Of a stretch of DNA of 64,000 nt, positions 1-11,605 are shown piece by piece. The stretch is taken from positions 27,991 to 91,990 of the forward strand of contig DUBV01000039.1 in assembly GCA_012960105.1 (NCBI GenBank), read 5' to 3'. The position numbers and the translations under genes were made by a program. The notes beneath the pieces are model-generated. The model was not told where the DNA came from, did not search any database, and saw only the letters and a program-made list of their open reading frames with translations. How positions within the stretch are numbered: position 1 is the first letter of the stretch; each line of letters starts with the position of its first letter. Source of the stretch: Thiotrichaceae bacterium. GTDB lineage: Bacteria; Pseudomonadota; Gammaproteobacteria; Eutrophobiales; Eutrophobiaceae.

Positions 1-899
<899 letters not shown>

Positions 900-964
900 T
901 ATAATGCTCAAGCAGTTTGTGACGCATACTATAGCGTTATACTTTTAATCAATTTTCCGAATGT

Positions 965-992
965 GGGAATGTTGTCAAGTGACAGCATTCCC
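965..992 (+). other. hairpin in 23S-5S spacer
   Basis: gggaatgttgtca pairs with tgacagcattccc across a 2-base loop, giving a 13-bp stem with one G-U pair. It lies between the mature 23S end and the 5S start. Its position suits an rRNA-processing stem, but that role is inferred from location only. Confidence 0.55.
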
Positions 993-1000
993 CAAACAAA

Positions 1001-1119
1001 TTGCCTGGCGGCAATAGCGAGCGTGAACCACCCGATCCCATCTCGAACTCGGAAGTGAAACCGCTTAGCGCCGATGATAGTGTGGGAGTTCCCATGTGAA
1101 AGTAGGTCACTGCCAGGCT
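1001..1119 (+). rRNA. rrf: 5S ribosomal RNA
   Basis: The sequence starts tgcctggcggc and ends actgccaggc, so the two ends pair as in all 5S rRNAs. The internal block gaagtgaaaccgcttagcgccgatgatagtgtggg (quoted here in outline) matches the conserved bacterial 5S core. Length is about 118 nt, within the normal range. It follows the 23S gene and is closed by a strong terminator. Ends are accurate to one or two bases. A degenerate copy of its 3' part is found near 3363-3440. Confidence 0.96.
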
Positions 1120-1128
1120 CTTAAACTT

Positions 1129-1163
1129 AAAAAACCTCTACCATTTGGTAGAGGTTTTTTTTT
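1129..1163 (+). terminator. rRNA operon terminator
   Basis: aaacctctacc and ggtagaggttt form a stem of about 11 bp with a very short loop, followed by an unbroken run of nine T. It lies about 10 bases after the 5S gene. The same stem recurs at 3444-3479. Confidence 0.93.
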
Positions 1164-1282
1164 GTCCGTATTTTAAAGTAGATAAAAATGAATCGGAAAG
1201 AAAGGTGAATTATTGTATTTCAATAAACTTTATATTTCAGAGTAATATTACACTCAATAATACAGGTTAAGCTCAGGTTTTT

Positions 1283-3190
1283 TCAAAGTGGAGAAGCGTT
1301 AAGTGAGTTTAGATTGATTACTAATGAGTATTCATCTTGATGAATGACTTTGTGGATATTTGTAAGTGCTACGATTTGGTTGTAAAACTTGAAGTTATTT
1401 TCAATAAGTACTCGTACACGATCATCATAAGGCGTTCCTCTGCGATTTATCCTATGTTTGTACGCTGCATATCCTCCATTATCAGCGTATGAATAAATTA
1501 TATAGTCAATTTTCTGTTTACGTAAATATGCGGAAAGTTCCTCTGCCGTTCCGTAAATAGGCAATCCGTGATCGGGACCTGCACTACCTGCATGATCAAT
1601 GACAAACACCTGGTTTCTACTAAAATCAATGAGATATGGATGTGATAAAACCGCCAAAATAGAACTTTTTGGTGGGGTTGATTTCTGTGCCGTTTCTATT
1701 ACAGAGCGTGGAAATTTCTGCAATGTATCCGCTGTAAAATTACTAATTTTATTTATCCTGTTACTTATATGATTCAACGCGCCCGTCCAAATTACACCCA
1801 TATAAATAGTAATCATCAACCAGGTAAGTAAATATCTATTTTGTTTTCTTTTAGAATCATGCATTACACCTGTAGCAGAGTCATAGCTGTTGTTTGACAA
1901 TGCTTCGGTAACAAGAAAAATAAAGGCGGCAAAACTGAAAGGGTAGCTATAACGGAAAATTCCTAAGCTTACGAAGGATAAACACAATGTTGCTAGCATT
2001 GCAGCTAAGAAAGCAGATACAGCTGCTGGATTTATATCCCGTAATGCTTGCTTGTATTTTAGTAATCCCAAGTACAGAAATAGTATTCCGCTAATTGATA
2101 GAGACATTGTTAATGTCAAATAAAGTATATATCGTAAATAAGACCAATTTACGTCCTGTATTCTGATGGATAGTATGGCCGCGCCTTGATTCCAGTTTGT
2201 GTGAGTTCCTTGTCCAAGCAGTGGAAACAGGAATGTTTCACTACTTTGATACATAGCAAGCATCCATGGAGATACTAAGATGAGTGAGACAGTCGCAACC
2301 TTGATTCCTTGTTGTAAACCGTCCATGAATCGTATGCGTCTGTCTAACAAAAATACAAACGGTCCTAAAAATACAAGTCCAGCAATATTGGTGGTTTTAA
2401 GAGAGATTAACGCGGCGACAAGAATGCTGGTTTTAAAAATTTCATGAGCGTTTCGATGCTGTCCAGCTTCATGAAAGCGACACAGAAATGCGTAAAATAG
2501 AGCCAATGATGTCACCGTGGAGGAAATGTTTGGTGCAGGCGGATCAATCCAATGCCAGAGCGAGAGTAGAAAAAGTAAAGAAAGGCCAGATAGATTCAAT
2601 CGATGACTATGGGCCGCAACCAGCATGATAAATACAAGCCAACCTGCTACAGCATCAAATGCCTTCAACTGTTTATATGAAACGAGAGTCAACATCATTG
2701 CATTAAGAAAACTGTGTCCTCCAAGAATCCCCAATCGATGTTCACTATATGGATTATCACCTATGTGGCCGGTATCAAGCATCTGATGAGGGAAGACTAG
2801 ATATCCGTGATTATCATCATGATTGTTTTGAAACGGAAGACTGCCATAGGTAAAACTTATTAGAAGCAAAACGCCAAAAATAATGGCGGTAATTTTATTC
2901 TGACTAAAGAAGGTAAAGACAATATGTAATGATCGTAGGATTTTTTCTGAATTTTTTACTACATGAATTACCCAAAACAATATGCCGATAGTAAGAAATA
3001 TGTGTATAGAATCTTGTGATATCAGTTGAAACAGGTTTAGAATCCCACCTACGACACAAGTCCATGCTAATCCATATGCCCCCGCTATTGCGAAATTGGT
3101 ATCTTTATCATTGTTTACAATAAACTGACCCCAGCCAATAAAAGACAGGTACATCAAAATGCATACTAATATAGGCCAAGCTAATAACAT
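1283..3190 (-). CDS. polytopic membrane protein, unknown function
   Basis: The 635-residue protein has many hydrophobic segments spread over roughly residues 1-470, followed by a hydrophilic C-terminal part of about 150 residues. This arrangement (many helices, then a soluble C-terminal domain) and an early loop rich in Asp and His (NNHDDNHGYLVFPH, about residue 122) resemble GT-C fold glycosyltransferases and related envelope proteins, but I recognise no specific family and assign no function. It is transcribed against the rRNA operon and has no operon partner. It lies between the true 5S-terminator and a decayed copy of the same unit, so it may have been inserted there. The ATG at 3190 is the first in frame and precedes a hydrophobic helix. 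Confidence 0.8.
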   Translation of the reverse strand: MLLAWPILVCILMYLSFIGWGQFIVNNDKDTNFAIAGAYGLAWTCVVGGILNLFQLISQDSIHIFLTIGILFWVIHVVKNSEKILRSLHIVFTFFSQNKITAIIFGVLLLISFTYGSLPFQNNHDDNHGYLVFPHQMLDTGHIGDNPYSEHRLGILGGHSFLNAMMLTLVSYKQLKAFDAVAGWLVFIMLVAAHSHRLNLSGLSLLFLLSLWHWIDPPAPNISSTVTSLALFYAFLCRFHEAGQHRNAHEIFKTSILVAALISLKTTNIAGLVFLGPFVFLLDRRIRFMDGLQQGIKVATVSLILVSPWMLAMYQSSETFLFPLLGQGTHTNWNQGAAILSIRIQDVNWSYLRYILYLTLTMSLSISGILFLYLGLLKYKQALRDINPAAVSAFLAAMLATLCLSFVSLGIFRYSYPFSFAAFIFLVTEALSNNSYDSATGVMHDSKRKQNRYLLTWLMITIYMGVIWTGALNHISNRINKISNFTADTLQKFPRSVIETAQKSTPPKSSILAVLSHPYLIDFSRNQVFVIDHAGSAGPDHGLPIYGTAEELSAYLRKQKIDYIIYSYADNGGYAAYKHRINRRGTPYDDRVRVLIENNFKFYNQIVALTNIHKVIHQDEYSLVINLNSLNASPL

Positions 3191-3362
3191 TAGTTTGTGT
3201 TTCCTTTATTAAGAGAATTCTACTTGAGTCCCTTATTTACTGTCATAGTAGATAAAACATGAGAGCGTATTGCTCTAATAAACAAATACAATAATGATGC
3301 CTTGAAAGAAACTGAAACAATGCAGTTTATAGAATGACTTAATTAATTAACACAATGTTTTG

Positions 3363-3440
3363 AAGAACTTGGTGGAATTACTAAGCTGAAAGCCTGTTAT
3401 TAGAGTTCCATGTGAAAGTTGGTCTCTGTCCGGCTCTTAT
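3363..3440 (+). pseudogene. degenerate 5S rRNA 3' fragment
   Basis: The stretch gagttccatgtgaaagtt followed by ggtctctgtccggctctta matches the last 40 bases of the 5S gene (gagttcccatgtgaaagt, then aggtcactgccaggctctta) with few changes. Weaker similarity extends left from about 3363 (gaacttgg against gaactcgg). The 5' half is not recognisable and the terminal pairing is lost, so it cannot be a working 5S gene. A copy of the rRNA terminator follows at once, so the two were duplicated together. Confidence 0.75.
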
Positions 3441-3443
3441 TTT

Positions 3444-3479
3444 AAAAAAACCTCTACCAAAATGGTAGAGGTTTTTTTT
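3444..3479 (+). terminator. second copy of the rRNA-type terminator
   Basis: aaaaaaacctctacc, a short loop, then ggtagaggtttttttt. The stem is identical to that at 1129-1163. With Ts on one side and As on the other it can act in both directions; here it could also stop transcription from the minus-strand gene at 3523-4107. Confidence 0.88.
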
Positions 3480-3522
3480 GCCTTAGGCTTAAGAAAGGAT
3501 ATTAATCTAAATCTATTTCAAA

Positions 3523-4107
3523 TTAATAAATAACGAGTTGTCTTACTAATTCTGTATGACCAAGTACTTCTGTTATTTCTGCGTTTATAGATGATTTTGT
3601 TGCATTGTTTAAAGATGGATCATCTCTTGTTAAGATGATCACTGTAGCTGGATGTACAAACAAATCTTTAGTGTGATAGCACTCACTAGGCGCCTTTGGT
3701 AAGGCAGCATCATGATGATAATCTTTTTCTAATGTCTCATGAGACATATCATTTAAACTATCTTTAAGTGCTAAGGTTTTTGTTAAGTATTCATCACACT
3801 GTGGCAAACGAAAACGCGCACTAGCAATAATATCTTCAGATAATACTAATAATACCTCCGCTTGTTTACTTATAGCTTTTGAAGTACTAGATTCATTTTC
3901 GAGATTATTAATCAATTTTTTTGCTGCAAATTCATAAGCTGCTAATAATCCAGCTGTAATTGATATGCGTTGGCGTTGATCTTCATTTTCTATTTCTGTT
4001 TTTTTAACATTTTCGATTTGTTTTTCACTCATCGTCCCACTTGAATTGCTTAGTGGGCTAAAGCAGATAGATATAAATAAAATTGAATATAAAAAAGATT
4101 TAGACAT
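3523..4107 (-). CDS. secreted protein of unknown function, likely Fur-regulated
   Basis: The 194-residue protein begins with a typical signal peptide (hydrophobic stretch, residues about 5-22). The mature part looks mostly helical and ends with a segment containing SECYHTKDLFVHPATV and a final helix. Scattered Cys and His residues (a YHHD cluster, CYH, FVHP) could bind a metal or haem, but no recognised motif is present and I do not assign a family. A 16/19 match to the Fur-box consensus lies 30 bases upstream of the ATG, so expression is probably iron-responsive. The duplicated rRNA-type terminator lies just beyond its stop codon. Confidence 0.8.
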   Translation of the reverse strand: MSKSFLYSILFISICFSPLSNSSGTMSEKQIENVKKTEIENEDQRQRISITAGLLAAYEFAAKKLINNLENESSTSKAISKQAEVLLVLSEDIIASARFRLPQCDEYLTKTLALKDSLNDMSHETLEKDYHHDAALPKAPSECYHTKDLFVHPATVIILTRDDPSLNNATKSSINAEITEVLGHTELVRQLVIY

Positions 4108-4136
4108 TTACTCAAATATTCCTAAAGAAAAATAAA

Positions 4137-4155
4137 GTTAATGATAAACATTCTC
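4137..4155 (-). promoter_or_regulatory. putative Fur box
   Basis: gttaatgataaacattctc matches the 19-base Fur consensus GATAATGATAATCATTATC at 16 positions. It lies 30-48 bases upstream of the start codon of the secreted protein gene (3523-4107, minus), where it could overlap the promoter. Site match is seen directly; regulation is inferred. Confidence 0.65.
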
Positions 4156-4223
4156 ATTAACAATTAAAAGTAATATCTACGAAATTAGAAGATATATTAA
4201 GAAAAGGTTGATCGAAATACAGG

Positions 4224-4562
4224 TTAACTTGATATTTTTTTATGCAAATGAGGCAAAGATGATTTATCGCCCGCTTTCATATATCTTTTTTCACTACCTG
4301 TAGCGGTAACGTTTTCATATACGCCATCATCTCGCTTAACTAATTTAGTAAAGCCATGCTCTTTGAGTTTTGAATTACCAGTGGGCATATTAATAGCAAT
4401 AGGTCGGATGACGAGCCTGACAGGTGCCAGCATATCGGTATCACCCAGAGGTGTTTGCGTGGCAAAACAGACTTCACCCCAGTTTTTTAATTTGGTATTG
4501 ATGCTGTGATGGACTTCGACTGTTTGGTCATTGGCTTCACAGAAATAATCATAATTTGGCAT
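4224..4562 (-). CDS. FmdB-like small regulatory/zinc-ribbon-related protein
   Basis: The 112-residue protein starts MPNYDYFCEANDQTVEV, the typical opening of the FmdB family, followed by LKNWGEVC, another feature of the subgroup with a degenerate ribbon. The canonical pair of CxxC motifs is absent: only Cys8 and the Cys of GEVC remain, so zinc binding of the usual kind is doubtful. The C-terminal half is basic and not recognised. FmdB proteins were first linked to formamide/urea permease expression, but the family is broad and no target can be named here. It is oriented as its neighbours but separated from them by 50-120 bases. Confidence 0.7.
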   Translation of the reverse strand: MPNYDYFCEANDQTVEVHHSINTKLKNWGEVCFATQTPLGDTDMLAPVRLVIRPIAINMPTGNSKLKEHGFTKLVKRDDGVYENVTATGSEKRYMKAGDKSSLPHLHKKISS

Positions 4563-4611
4563 AGCGTAAGTATTTAACAGTAATTACTAATCTGGAGATT
4601 ATAGAGTATAT

Positions 4612-5568
4612 TTATTCCCATTCCAGTTCTGTAAAAGCTTTGGATACATTACTGGCATGTTGATATTCATGTAGTAACAGCTTTGATTGATTATCTTTAT
4701 CGATTGTTTCCATTGCATCATTTAAAAACAGCCCCTCTGCTACTGCTTTACGAGTGTCCTCAAGTAAACGTCGTAAATAACTTTGTTGCTGTTCTATAGC
4801 TAGTTTTAAAGTTGTAGCGGTAGCACCATGACCAGGAACTACTTTTTCTACATCAAGTTGTTGTAAGGTATCCATCGTGTTTAGCCAGCCCCTAAGACTA
4901 CCGGTTAATGAAGGAATGCGTTGCCTAAAGATTAAGTCACCAGCCCAAAGGGTTTTCGTTTTATCATCAATGATAATTAAATCATTATGACTATGAGAAA
5001 TAGCATAAGGAATAAGCGTTAATAGTCGGCCACCTAGATCCAGTTGCATAGACTTACTGACTAGAATACTAGGGCCTATAATTGATGATTCTTCAGGATT
5101 TAAGCCTAAATCATTTTTGAATTGTTCCAGAAAAAAAGCTCTATTATGTTCGACCGCATCTGCAAGTTGATGATGACCTACAAAACTAGTTTCTTTTGAT
5201 TCGAATACTTTATTACCAAGTATGTGATCAAAATGTACATGGGTGTTAATGACATAACAAATGGGCTTATTCGTAATAGATCGAATACTTTGGAGTAACT
5301 TCTGACCAATATGTATTGAACCGCCCGTATCAATAACGGCAACACATTTATCGCCAATAATAAAACCAATGTTAGCAATATCATCGTGTTGACTATCTTC
5401 AATTGAAACATGCTCGCCAGTATGGACAAAATTAGCTTCTGAAATTTCAGCCAAATTAAAATCATTATCTAATTCTGTAGCTGGGATAGATTTTGAAAAG
5501 ACAAAAATAACTAATGAAAATATATAGATAATATTTTTTATATTTAGTAAATGTACATATGTGAGCAT
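4612..5568 (-). CDS. MBL-fold metallohydrolase, quinoprotein relay type
   Basis: The 318-residue exported protein has an N-terminal hydrophobic segment (residues about 10-28, probable signal peptide) and then a metallo-beta-lactamase fold. The zinc-binding motif HxHxDH appears as NTHVHFDH near residue 110, and the later metal ligands are visible in ISHSHND, LWAGD and VVPGHG. The overall pattern resembles SoxH and the quinoprotein relay system zinc metallohydrolases found beside periplasmic dehydrogenases; that subgroup is inferred from general similarity. No PQQ dehydrogenase is in this window. No clear ribosome-binding site precedes the ATG. Confidence 0.8.
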   Translation of the reverse strand: MLTYVHLLNIKNIIYIFSLVIFVFSKSIPATELDNDFNLAEISEANFVHTGEHVSIEDSQHDDIANIGFIIGDKCVAVIDTGGSIHIGQKLLQSIRSITNKPICYVINTHVHFDHILGNKVFESKETSFVGHHQLADAVEHNRAFFLEQFKNDLGLNPEESSIIGPSILVSKSMQLDLGGRLLTLIPYAISHSHNDLIIIDDKTKTLWAGDLIFRQRIPSLTGSLRGWLNTMDTLQQLDVEKVVPGHGATATTLKLAIEQQQSYLRRLLEDTRKAVAEGLFLNDAMETIDKDNQSKLLLHEYQHASNVSKAFTELEWE

Positions 5569-5886
5569 AATGATTGGACTGAGTAAATTGAATAAGTTTA
5601 GTCGATTAGCTAATTAAGCCAAATTAAAAGTGTGAAATCGGATAATAATCAAAGGAATATGGATAAGAATAATAACAGTAAGTAACTGATAGTAAAGATA
5701 AATAATAATAATTCTTGTGGAAAATGAGAATCTAAACTAGTGTTTTAGTAAAGAACATGAAGAACCTTTCTAATATAATCATCTTATGCCCGAATTATTT
5801 TTGGGCAATAGTCCAAGCGTTCGGGCTGTATATCAATGTAAATCAATTTAAACCCATGATTTTTCTTATTTAATGAAGGAGATGTT
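5569..5886. other. intergenic region between divergent genes
   Basis: This AT-rich stretch separates the metallohydrolase (minus) from the YdcH-like gene (plus) and must hold both promoters. An inverted pair attct/agaat within aataattcttgtggaaaatgagaatc (about 5710-5735) weakly recalls a Fur site. aaggagat just before 5887 is the ribosome-binding site of the downstream gene. No ORF or RNA gene is seen. Confidence 0.5.
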
Positions 5887-6099
5887 ATGTTCGAATATGA
5901 TCAGGAAATAGTTAATGCACTACTAAATAAAAATAATAATTTTAAACGACTTTTTGATAAACATAGTTCATTGAAAGATACTGTAAGAGAAATGAATGAA
6001 GGTAATATTGGTATTGATCAACTTTCATTAGAAAAACTTAAAAAAACAAAACTGAAATTAAAAGACCGTATGTCTTTAATAATTGAAAACCATCGGTAG
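5887..6099 (+). CDS. YdcH/DUF465 family small protein
   Basis: The 70-residue protein is highly charged and predicted entirely helical. The arrangement with an N-terminal NNFKRLFDKHSSLKDTVREM helix and a C-terminal LEKLKKTKLKLKDRMSLII helix is that of the DUF465/YdcH family, a short antiparallel coiled coil of unknown function. Length fits the family. It is preceded by a good Shine-Dalgarno sequence (gaaggagat) and stands alone between a divergent and a convergent gene. Confidence 0.82.
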   Translation: MFEYDQEIVNALLNKNNNFKRLFDKHSSLKDTVREMNEGNIGIDQLSLEKLKKTKLKLKDRMSLIIENHR

Positions 6100-6178
6100 A
6101 TGCATGTTTAATATATTCAAAACTATATGTTTACAGTTAAGTTCATAATTATCTAGCATCCAATTATTTTGGGGCTAA

Positions 6179-8063
<1,885 letters not shown>

Positions 8064-8114
8064 TCTAAATCTGAAAGTAAATTTTTTGCGGAAACGTAGT
8101 GAAAAAACTATAAA

Positions 8115-8849
8115 TTAACTTTTTTGTTTTACGTTGCCAGCATGTAAACCACATTCTTTCTGGGTTGCTTCTTCCCACCACCAACGACCCTCACGTTCAT
8201 GTTGATTAGGTAGAACTGCGCGAGTACAAGGCTCACAACCAATACTAATATAACCTTGTTGATGTAATGCATTAAAGGGAACATCATTGCTTCTTATGTA
8301 CTCCCAGACATCAGCAGAGGACCAGTTTGAAAGTGGATTAAATTTAATTAATTCTTTATCTATCGTAGAGAAAGCGTCATCGCGTTCAACAACAGGCACA
8401 TCATTTCGAGTATCCGGACTTTGATCTTTTCGTTGACCTGTTACCCAAGCATCCAGACTAATAAGTTTCTGTCGCAGTGGAATTACTTTGCGAATACCGC
8501 AACATTCTTTATGACCATCGTTATAAAAACTATATAAACCTTTTTCTCGTACTAGGTTTTGTACGGACTCGGAATCAGGAGAAAGCACATCAATCTCGAT
8601 ATTGTAATGTTCACGAACCTGTTCAATAAACCGGTAAGTTTCGGCATGCAGTCGTCCCGTGTCGAGTGAAAAAACCTTCACATCGGATTTGAATTTAGTT
8701 GCCATATCAATCAACACGACATCTTCAGCACCACTAAATGAAATAGCGATATTGTCGAAGTTTTCAAGTGCAAATTTTATGATGGCGACAGGCGAGCGGT
8801 TTTTATACTCATTTGCCAGTTCTTCCAGATTAGATTCTTTTGAGCTCAT
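8115..8849 (-). CDS. cysH: phosphoadenylyl/adenylylsulfate reductase CysH
   Basis: Using the ATG at 8849 the protein is 244 residues, the normal CysH length; the longer ORF adds 28 unlikely residues. It reduces activated sulfate to sulfite in the cytoplasm with thioredoxin or glutaredoxin. The [10 protein letters not shown] nucleotide-binding loop is near residue 37 and the catalytic ECGLH motif carries Cys233. It also has a Cys pair at 116-117 (KECCGIRK) and CEPC at 205-208, the four [4Fe-4S] ligands that mark the adenylylsulfate (APS) reductase type, as in Pseudomonas; the E. coli type lacks them. APS is therefore the likely substrate. It lies convergent with cysB. Confidence 0.93.
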   Translation of the reverse strand: MSSKESNLEELANEYKNRSPVAIIKFALENFDNIAISFSGAEDVVLIDMATKFKSDVKVFSLDTGRLHAETYRFIEQVREHYNIEIDVLSPDSESVQNLVREKGLYSFYNDGHKECCGIRKVIPLRQKLISLDAWVTGQRKDQSPDTRNDVPVVERDDAFSTIDKELIKFNPLSNWSSADVWEYIRSNDVPFNALHQQGYISIGCEPCTRAVLPNQHEREGRWWWEEATQKECGLHAGNVKQKS

Positions 8850-9089
8850 AGTGGTTTTTATAGCTAAGTTATTGATTTTTGTTTTAGTATTATTCAAAAA
8901 AGATAATTTTATCAGAAAGCTTAATTGCAACATATATTATGCTCTTAATATTTGCAGTTCATATTCATATAAAATAGTTTTAACTAGAAAGTATGGTGCA
9001 TACTAACTAATTATGAATAAAGTATTATTTTATCTAATGTGTCTGGTAATATTAGAAAAGATAACATTTTCCCAGTGGAGTCAGTATAA

Positions 9090-9449
9090 ATGAGTGATAA
9101 AGAAGAAGTTCAAACGATGTGGTCGGAAAGTTTGCTTGAGCATCTTTATCTGGCATTAAGAAAGAATAAGGATAATGCCATGATTCTGGAGCTTATTGAG
9201 GAACTTAGAGCGAAAGAATATGACGACGAATTCCTTATCAATAAGGTTAAGATGAAAGTTGGTCAAAATGAAGCGACTAGACTTGAAGGTTTATTGTCCG
9301 GAAAAACTGTAGGTGGTAGTAGTCTTACTAGTGGCGAAAAACCACTAAGTAAAGCTGATCAGGCACGTGCGAACGCAGCAGCCAAAAAAAAGGCGGAACA
9401 GAAGTCTGGTCTTGTTGGCAAGATTAAAGGAATATTTGGCGGTAGTTAA
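9090..9449 (+). CDS. small protein of unknown function
   Basis: This 119-residue hydrophilic protein has a helical N-terminal part (SLLEHLYLALRKNKDNAMILELIEELRAK), a middle segment of about 30 residues, and a Lys/Ala/Gly-rich tail ending GLVGKIKGIFGGS, which could be an amphipathic membrane-interacting helix. I do not recognise the family. A clear Shine-Dalgarno sequence (gtggag) precedes the ATG. It converges on an FHA-domain gene, with a 13-bp hairpin between them. Confidence 0.72.
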   Translation: MSDKEEVQTMWSESLLEHLYLALRKNKDNAMILELIEELRAKEYDDEFLINKVKMKVGQNEATRLEGLLSGKTVGGSSLTSGEKPLSKADQARANAAAKKKAEQKSGLVGKIKGIFGGS

Positions 9450-9451
9450 TT

Positions 9452-9482
9452 AATATCTAGAAAGTATGGCTTTCTAGATATT
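9452..9482. terminator. hairpin between convergent genes, possible two-way terminator
   Basis: aatatctagaaag pairs perfectly with ctttctagatatt (13 bp, 5-base loop). It starts right after the stop codon of 9090-9449 and contains the last codons and stop of the opposite FHA gene. T-runs are poor on both sides, so its strength as an intrinsic terminator is uncertain. Confidence 0.55.
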
Positions 9483-10341
9483 TAATCGGAATATATGTTC
9501 CGTGAGCAGATAGGTCTGTCAAATAAAGCGTATTAGACTCGTCTGCTTCGATAAGTAAATGCATCCGAGAGATATCCCGAAAATTTGGGTCAAGTACGAT
9601 ATCGCTTTTGCTATCACGACCAATCAGGTTTTTGCCTGTTTTTAATTCATAACTCCGACCAGCTTGGTCAACAAATTTACTGCTAGAGCCACTAGAAACA
9701 ATTTTACATTGATGCCTGGAGAGTACCACATCGATCTCTAAATTTGGTTTCATTCTAATCGTTACATTTTCACCTTTAGGCATTTTTTCCATCTCGGCAC
9801 TTTGTTTATTTCCAGAAAGTGGTTCAAACATAGTGCTGTCTAGAATTAAGGTATCTTTTAAATCAATTCCTGTTTCTACGTCGTTTAAAGGACTAGATAA
9901 TTGATTATGTTTTTTCTTTTCTGAATAAAGATGTTTGATTATTTCCTGTCTAGATGAGAGGTACTGCATATATTTTACAAGGGCAATGCGTCTGAATGCG
10001 TTTAATTCATCATCTCCATTATGCAGCGCAGCAATAATTAAACGCCAACTGTGATCCTGAGAAAAAATTTTAGCATCCATCTCACGTAAGGCACGGTTAA
10101 TAGTTTCAGGTTTTTCTATCGATTTTGAGAGTATGTATACGAATTTCTTTTCAGTATCCTTAATTGTTTTCGCTTCTTTTCTAAGCTCATCCAGAGAGAG
10201 CTTGACCAGGCTAATAATTTTCTTTGAAGGTACTGATGTTCTGCCCGTAAGACTAAACTCAAAGTCCGAGATAGAAGAAAATTGCAGGACTTGTTCACCA
10301 ACCGTGAGTTCTATGGGTTTAGAAAATAAATTTTTTAACAT
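9457..10341 (-). CDS. FHA-domain protein
   Basis: The C-terminal quarter of this 294-residue protein is a forkhead-associated domain: LIGRDSKSDIVLDPNFRDISRMHLLIEADE followed by LTDLSAHGTYIP holds the GR, SRxH and G-T loop residues that bind phosphothreonine. The N-terminal 200 residues are charged and helical and not recognised. No signal peptide or membrane helix is seen, so it is probably cytoplasmic. It is the first of two FHA proteins in the window; a Ser/Thr kinase is encoded at 31934, so a role in phosphothreonine signalling is possible but unproven. Its last codons overlap a terminator-like hairpin. Confidence 0.8.
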   Translation of the reverse strand: MLKNLFSKPIELTVGEQVLQFSSISDFEFSLTGRTSVPSKKIISLVKLSLDELRKEAKTIKDTEKKFVYILSKSIEKPETINRALREMDAKIFSQDHSWRLIIAALHNGDDELNAFRRIALVKYMQYLSSRQEIIKHLYSEKKKHNQLSSPLNDVETGIDLKDTLILDSTMFEPLSGNKQSAEMEKMPKGENVTIRMKPNLEIDVVLSRHQCKIVSSGSSSKFVDQAGRSYELKTGKNLIGRDSKSDIVLDPNFRDISRMHLLIEADESNTLYLTDLSAHGTYIPIKYLESHTF

Positions 10342-10491
10342 CAGATAATAAATAATGAGAGAAAATTAAAGAATATATATTTAACTCCAATCATAGCTCA
10401 TCCGACGTAAAATTTGTGAACCAGTTTGCATTGTTCATTTAGTATTGTGAAAACATCACCCTGTTATTACTAAGTTCAGCAATGTTTGCTT

Positions 10492-11562
10492 TTAACATTC
10501 AAATTCTATTTGTCGTTTTTCCAATATTTTTTCTCGTTTTATAGAACCGCAGTTTGATAATGACTTACTGAATGAATAAAAACGATAAAGATCTTTTTCA
10601 AGTTTTTCATAGATGTCGATAAATGCAGGGACATGCTTTCTATAAGTGACGATAGCGGCTAATTTTGCATTATTAATTCCGGATGAAAACCATTTTTTGT
10701 AACTATCTTTTTCCCAACTCTGACTTATCCTGGAATACTCATCACTCATTTGTTGCAGAGCCTGTTGTTTTCGTTGTCGTATTGTTTCGTCCTTTTCAGT
10801 TGATTGATAAAGCTCATTCAATATTGATTTGAAACGCATGACAAGATCGATGAATTCTTTTTCCTGATCCTGAGATTGTTGATACTCTGTAAGCAATTTT
10901 TTTTCAGGTTTTTGCGTTAGCCATTTTGTTACGCCGATATGTGCTACTGCATCAGCATAGGCCTCATTAAATTCGGTGTCATTTTTAATGTAAAGTTGTT
11001 GATGGGCAAGCTCATGAAATATGACTGTGGCCAAGCGAATATCACTCCAGCGAATCATGGTGTTTAGTACGGGGTCATCAAACCAACCGAGGGTTGAATA
11101 AGCAGAGACTCCGCCAAGGTAAATATCATATCCCTGTTTTTTTAGTTCAGTGGCATGCTGTTGTGCGTCAGTTTGAGAAAAATAACCCCGGTAACTCAAG
11201 CAACCAACAACCAGATAACACCAGGTGAGAGGCTTTAAAGAAAACTCTTCAGTGGCAAATATATTCCAGATGATATAATCACGTTCCAGATCAGCATAGG
11301 ATAAATAACTGCCATTTTCCGGCAGACCAAGTTGTTGAATAGAAAAATCTCTTAGTGCCAACACTGTGTTTAGATTGTTTCGAAGTGCGTCAGATATATT
11401 CTGGTCTTTCAGAACATCATCTATTTTCTGCCGTTTTTGTAATACTTCATACTGTCCGTGGATAGATTGGGCGTAATAGTTAATAGAAGCGCAACCGGAA
11501 AGTAAAAAAATGATTAACAGTATTATCGCATGCCTATAATAATGTCGATTTTGTGTCATCAT
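10492..11562 (-). CDS. predicted aminopeptidase lipoprotein (COG4324 type)
   Basis: The 356-residue protein has a lipoprotein signal ending LLSGCAS (lipobox; Cys about residue 24), so it should be anchored in the envelope. The zinc-peptidase motif HELAH occurs in VIFHELAHQQLYIKND, followed by FNEAYADAVAHIG, giving the third ligand Glu. GYFSQTDAQQHATELKKQGYDIYLGGVSAYSTLGWFDDP before it is typical of the conserved family of predicted aminopeptidases COG4324. Substrate is unknown. The gene is divergent from the sulfurtransferase gene, with about 40 bases between the start codons. Confidence 0.83.
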   Translation of the reverse strand: MMTQNRHYYRHAIILLIIFLLSGCASINYYAQSIHGQYEVLQKRQKIDDVLKDQNISDALRNNLNTVLALRDFSIQQLGLPENGSYLSYADLERDYIIWNIFATEEFSLKPLTWCYLVVGCLSYRGYFSQTDAQQHATELKKQGYDIYLGGVSAYSTLGWFDDPVLNTMIRWSDIRLATVIFHELAHQQLYIKNDTEFNEAYADAVAHIGVTKWLTQKPEKKLLTEYQQSQDQEKEFIDLVMRFKSILNELYQSTEKDETIRQRKQQALQQMSDEYSRISQSWEKDSYKKWFSSGINNAKLAAIVTYRKHVPAFIDIYEKLEKDLYRFYSFSKSLSNCGSIKREKILEKRQIEFEC

Positions 11563-11605
11563 TGATATATAGATATATTCAAAAATTAATCGCGGTAAAT
11601 AAAAG

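Noticed and set aside
5702-5735. Fur-like sequence in the metallohydrolase/YdcH gap
   Set aside because: At most about 13/19 matches in a very AT-rich stretch, which is near what chance would give.
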